From an uncultured Chloroflexota bacterium (GTDB lineage Bacteria; Chloroflexota; Dehalococcoidia; UBA2979): a DNA stretch of 8,778 bases. The translations under genes and the position numbers were made by a program. The DNA is taken from the NCBI GenBank assembly GCA_902827055.1, contig CADEHD010000040.1, positions 2,832-11,609 of the forward strand, given 5' to 3'. The notes under the pieces were generated by a model, which saw nothing but the letters and a program-made list of their open reading frames with translations, did not search any database and had not been told where the DNA came from. Shown here one piece after another: positions 6,200-8,778 of this stretch (position 1 is the stretch's first letter; every line of letters starts with the position of its first letter).

Positions 6200-6805
6200 A
6201 TGGTCACGCCCGACCCGTACCAGGCGAGCGAATTCGCCGACCCCGATTCCCGCGACGCGGAACTCCGCGTGGTCCTGCGCCGCATGATCGAGTTGCTCGG
6301 CCAGGACCCAGACCGCGAGGGCCTGCGCGAGACGCCTCGGCGGATCGCCGCGATGTATCGCGAGATGTTCGAAGGCGCGTCACTCGATCCCGTTGCCGCG
6401 CTTTCGGTGAGCTTCGAGGAGGGCCATGACGAAATGGTCATCCTCCGCGAGATCCCGTTCTACTCGATGTGCGAGCACCACTTCATGCCGTTCCACGGTG
6501 CGGCGCACGTGGGGTACCTGCCGCAGGGGCGCATCGTTGGGCTGTCCAAGATCGCGCGTGCCGTCGAGATCTGGGCGCGGCGACCCCAGGTGCAGGAGCG
6601 GCTCACGACGCAGATCGCGGACTCCATCGAATCCGTGCTGGGGGCACGCGGCGTGGGGGTGGTGATCGAGGCCGAGCACCTGTGCATGACGGCGCGTGGG
6701 ATCCGGAAGCCCGGCGCGCGCATGGTGACGTCTGCGATGCGCGGGCTCTTTCGCCAGAACCTCGAGACCCGCCAGGAGTTCCTGAAGCTGATCCGCCGGG
6801 ACTAG
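6200..6805 (+). CDS. folE: GTP cyclohydrolase I (FolE1)
   Basis: Converts GTP to 7,8-dihydroneopterin triphosphate and formate, the first committed step of tetrahydrofolate and other pterin synthesis; a cytoplasmic decamer in known cases. The zinc and catalytic residues are all present: CEHHF with Cys91, His93 and His94, and AEHLCMTARG with His160 and Cys162. They correspond to E. coli Cys110, His112, His113, His179 and Cys181, at a constant offset of 19. Other signatures are GLRETPRRIA, GLSKIARAVEIWARRPQVQERLT and the C-terminal RQEFLKLI. The frame is open from 6080, but I start at ATG 6200 because GAGGTG at 6189-6194 sits 5 nt before it and the family similarity begins just after; the protein is then 201 aa. 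It appears to be transcribed apart from thrC. Confidence 0.97.
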   Translation: MVTPDPYQASEFADPDSRDAELRVVLRRMIELLGQDPDREGLRETPRRIAAMYREMFEGASLDPVAALSVSFEEGHDEMVILREIPFYSMCEHHFMPFHGAAHVGYLPQGRIVGLSKIARAVEIWARRPQVQERLTTQIADSIESVLGARGVGVVIEAEHLCMTARGIRKPGARMVTSAMRGLFRQNLETRQEFLKLIRRD

Positions 6806-6828
6806 CGGGACTGCCGCCGCCTCGTGTG

Positions 6829-6846
6829 CACGCGCCGGCGCGCGTG
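6829..6846 (+). other. GC-rich hairpin between folE and the glycosyltransferase gene
   Basis: CACGCGC (6829-6835) pairs perfectly with GCGCGTG (6840-6846) around a CGGC tetraloop. It lies 23 nt after the folE stop and 22 nt before the next Shine-Dalgarno. No T-run follows. It could be a weak terminator, an mRNA-stability element, or chance; the two genes may still be cotranscribed. Confidence 0.35.
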
Positions 6847-6877
6847 TCGTGCGTCGCCAGCCGGAATCAGGAGCCGC

Positions 6878-8125
6878 ATGCCACGCGTCGCCATCCTCTC
6901 GCTCCACACATCGCCACTTGCACCGCTCGGCGGGAGCAGGGCCGGTGGCATGAACGCCTACATCCACGAGGTGGCGATGGCGCTCGCCGCGGTAGGGTGG
7001 GAAATCGACGTCTTCACGCGACGCGATAGTGCGCAGCTGCCCGATGTCGTGCCGATGGCGCCGGGGGCGCGACTCGTCTACGTGACGGCCGGTCCCGAGG
7101 AACCGCTGGAGCCGGAGGCGCTGGCGTCGCTCGTCGACGAGTTCGCCGCCGGTGTGGAGGCGGTTCGCGGGCGCGAGGGCGCTCGGTACGACCTCGTGCA
7201 CAGCCACTACTGGCTCTCGGTCGCGGCGGGCGAGTTGCTGGCGCGCCGGTGGGGCGTGCGCCACCTCGCGATGTTCCACACACTCGCTGAGGTGAAGCTA
7301 CGCGCCCGCGCGTCCGAGCGAGAGCCCCAGGCACGGATCGACGCGGAGCGGGTCCTGGTGCACGCCGTGGACCGGATCGTGGCAGCCACCGAGCACGAGC
7401 GTCAGCTCCTCCGCCAGATCTACGGCGTGCCGCGGGAGCGGGTGGCCGTGATCCCCCTCGGCGTTGACCTGGACGCGTTCCGACCGCGGGACCGCGACGG
7501 CGCGCGCTCGGTGCTGGTGCGCAGCGGCGTGGTCCCGCGTGGCGACGTGCGGATCCTCGTCGCGGTCGGGCGGCTTGAGCCGCTCAAGGGCTTCGACATC
7601 CTCGTGCGGGCGCTCGCGCAGCTCACGGTCGACGACGACGTGTTCCTGCTGATCGCCGGTGGTGACGAGCGGTCCGCGGCCGAGCAGGCCCGACTCGAGG
7701 CCGTCGCACGCGAGGTGGGCTGCTTCGACCGCGTGCGCTTCCTCGGTGCGGTTCCGCACGAGGAACTCGAGGTCTACTACAACGCTGCCGACGTGGTGGT
7801 GGTGCCGTCGTTCTACGAATCGTTCGGCCTCGTTGCGCTCGAGGCGATGGCGTCGGGCGTGCCGGTCGTCGCGTCGCGGGTCGGGGGGCTGGTCGCCACG
7901 ATCTCGGACGGGCGGACGGGCTACCTCGTTCCGTGGCGCTGTCCCGAGCCGTTCGCGGAGAAGATCGATCTGCTCCTGCGGAATGAGCCCCTGCGCCGAG
8001 CGCTGGGCGAGGCGGGGCGGGTCTCCATGGAGCAGTACGCGTGGGCGACGGTCGCCGACCGGCTGGGGACGCTCTACCGCGAGACACTGGGTTCTGGCGC
8101 GACGGCGGTGCCGGCCGCGAGCTAG
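6878..8125 (+). CDS. GT4-family retaining glycosyltransferase, MshA-like
   Basis: A GT-B glycosyltransferase that transfers a sugar from a nucleotide donor. The N-terminus closely resembles mycothiol MshA (UDP-GlcNAc:1L-myo-inositol-1-phosphate transferase): VAILSLHTSPLAPLGG, AGGMNAY (Asn26), VHSHYWLS (Tyr111), FHTLAEVK (Thr135). The donor half has VGRLEPLKGFD (Arg232, Lys237, diphosphate contacts) and the E-x7-E motif FYESFGLVALE (Glu314, Glu322). The 415-aa length fits MshA and sucrose-phosphate-synthase relatives. ATG 6878 is preferred over an open frame from 6824 because AGGAG (6869-6873) sits 4 nt before it and similarity begins there. No signal peptide or membrane span is seen. A PIG-L deacetylase follows 42 nt later, as expected of an MshA/MshB-type pair, but the acceptor is unproven. 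Confidence 0.9.
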   Translation: MPRVAILSLHTSPLAPLGGSRAGGMNAYIHEVAMALAAVGWEIDVFTRRDSAQLPDVVPMAPGARLVYVTAGPEEPLEPEALASLVDEFAAGVEAVRGREGARYDLVHSHYWLSVAAGELLARRWGVRHLAMFHTLAEVKLRARASEREPQARIDAERVLVHAVDRIVAATEHERQLLRQIYGVPRERVAVIPLGVDLDAFRPRDRDGARSVLVRSGVVPRGDVRILVAVGRLEPLKGFDILVRALAQLTVDDDVFLLIAGGDERSAAEQARLEAVAREVGCFDRVRFLGAVPHEELEVYYNAADVVVVPSFYESFGLVALEAMASGVPVVASRVGGLVATISDGRTGYLVPWRCPEPFAEKIDLLLRNEPLRRALGEAGRVSMEQYAWATVADRLGTLYRETLGSGATAVPAAS

Positions 8126-8154
8126 CGCAACTGCGATTCACCGGGCGTCGGGCG

Positions 8155-8160
8155 TACTAT
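8155..8160 (+). promoter_or_regulatory. -10 box of a probable leaderless promoter for the PIG-L gene
   Basis: TACTAT (8155-8160) fits TAnnnT and matches four of six -10 bases. It is followed by 7 nt and then ATG at 8168, so transcription would start on or next to the start codon. No Shine-Dalgarno-like sequence precedes this ATG. A poor -35 (CTGCGA, 8131-8136) lies 18 nt upstream. Confidence 0.45.
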
Positions 8161-8167
8161 CTCGCGC

Positions 8168-8778
8168 ATGACGACGCGCACCCCTCGAGCACCCCGTCCC
8201 GCAGCCCGATCCGCACCCCGCACGAGCCGCGCGCGCCCGCGCACGGACATCCCGGCGCTGTTGCAGTCCACATCCGATGCCCTCGAGTTCTTCGGCGCCC
8301 TCGAGCCGAAGCGGGCGATGGCCGTCTTCGCTCACCCCGACGACTGTGAGTTCTCGTCTGGCGGCACCGTCGCCGTGCTCTGCAGCCTCGGCTGGGAGGT
8401 CGACATCGTCGTCGCGACCAGCGGCAACAAGGGGACGAAGGACCCCGGCGTGACGCCGCAGCAGCTCGCCGGGGAGCGCGAGGAGGAACAGCGCGACGCC
8501 GCGCGGATCCTCGGGGCCCGCGAGCCGGTGTTCTTTGGATTCCCGGACGGCGGGCTCGTCAACGACGACGAGCTTCGCGGGCTCGTCGTCAGGCAGCTCC
8601 GCATCCGCCGGCCCGAGCTCCTCATCACGTGGGACGGTTTCCGTGCCGGCTTCAACCACCGCGACCACCGCCGCGTTGGGCGCGCCGCCTACGACGCGGT
8701 CTACCCGGCCGCCGACGATCATCTCTACTATCCGCGTGATAAGGAAGAGGACCTGGAGCCGCATCGGCCGCTGGTGAG
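8168..8778 (+). CDS. PIG-L/LmbE family zinc deacetylase (5' part; runs off the window)
   Basis: A zinc-dependent N-acetyl-sugar deacetylase-type protein, the family of MshB, BshB and GlcNAc-PI deacetylase. The first 203 residues are visible with no stop. AHPDDCEF gives His56 and Asp59 as expected metal ligands and Asp58 as the likely base, by comparison with MshB His13/Asp15/Asp16. NHRDHRR gives His164 and His167, matching MshB His144 and His147 (catalytic and metal). GFPDGGL (124-130) and the region after the His pair, with YPAADDHLYYP then LEPH, resemble Chloroflexota and actinobacterial homologues. Residues 1-26 are Arg/Pro/Ala/Thr-rich and probably disordered; the domain starts near residue 48, so a later start is possible. 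Directly downstream of the MshA-like gene. Its natural substrate cannot be told from sequence. Confidence 0.9.
   Translation, partial: MTTRTPRAPRPAARSAPRTSRARPRTDIPALLQSTSDALEFFGALEPKRAMAVFAHPDDCEFSSGGTVAVLCSLGWEVDIVVATSGNKGTKDPGVTPQQLAGEREEEQRDAARILGAREPVFFGFPDGGLVNDDELRGLVVRQLRIRRPELLITWDGFRAGFNHRDHRRVGRAAYDAVYPAADDHLYYPRDKEEDLEPHRPLV

Noticed and set aside
6824..6877. Upstream GTG start for the glycosyltransferase
   Set aside because: It lies across the GC-rich hairpin at 6829-6846, lacks a ribosome binding site, and MshA-type similarity begins after the ATG at 6878, which has AGGAG.

Overview
The window is a gene-dense, high-GC stretch (roughly two thirds G+C by eye) with every recognisable gene on the + strand. 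It carries nine genes, the last cut by the window edge. The order rpsF-ssb-rpsR, the ACT-domain homoserine dehydrogenase, an MshA-like GT4 glycosyltransferase and a PIG-L deacetylase with Chloroflexota-like motifs all suggest a free-living bacterium. My best guess is Chloroflexota (Dehalococcoidia or a neighbouring class); a deep actinobacterial lineage is the main alternative. This placement comes from family resemblance only. I see no tRNA, rRNA, insertion sequence, CRISPR array, phage gene or recombination site.

Region 1 (1-1588) is a ribosome/ssDNA-binding operon: rpsF (S6), ssb, rpsR (S18). A 5' leader of about 160 nt holds a hairpin that could be an S6:S18 autoregulatory element. Both ribosomal proteins carry low-complexity additions: a long Ala/Pro/Glu tail on S6 and an Asp/Arg/Gly-rich head on S18. 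rplI and dnaB, which often follow in other bacteria, are absent here.

Region 2 (1627-6090) starts with an intergenic hairpin, then four tightly packed genes that all begin with GTG. They are a membrane-anchored parvulin/SurA-like protein, homoserine dehydrogenase (hom), a 338-residue coiled-coil protein of unknown function, and threonine synthase (thrC). Junctions are a 1-nt overlap, a 2-nt gap and a 4-nt overlap, so translational coupling is likely. A strong hairpin 7 nt after the thrC stop probably marks the end of the unit. Hom makes homoserine from aspartate semialdehyde, and ThrC makes threonine from phosphohomoserine. The homoserine kinase (thrB) between them is not in the window.

Region 3 (about 6100-8778) holds folE (GTP cyclohydrolase I) with its own candidate extended -10 promoter, then an MshA-like retaining glycosyltransferase, then the 5' part of a PIG-L/LmbE deacetylase. 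The last gene has no Shine-Dalgarno but a TACTAT box 7 nt before its ATG, which is the layout of a leaderless mRNA. The glycosyltransferase-deacetylase pair resembles MshA/MshB (mycothiol) or BshA/BshB (bacillithiol), but one acceptor-phosphate residue of MshA appears to be replaced, so the product is uncertain.

Most of the window is housekeeping. The parts most worth following up are the glycosyltransferase/deacetylase pair, the coiled-coil gene coupled between hom and thrC, the parvulin-like protein lacking a conserved His, and the rpsF leader hairpin.
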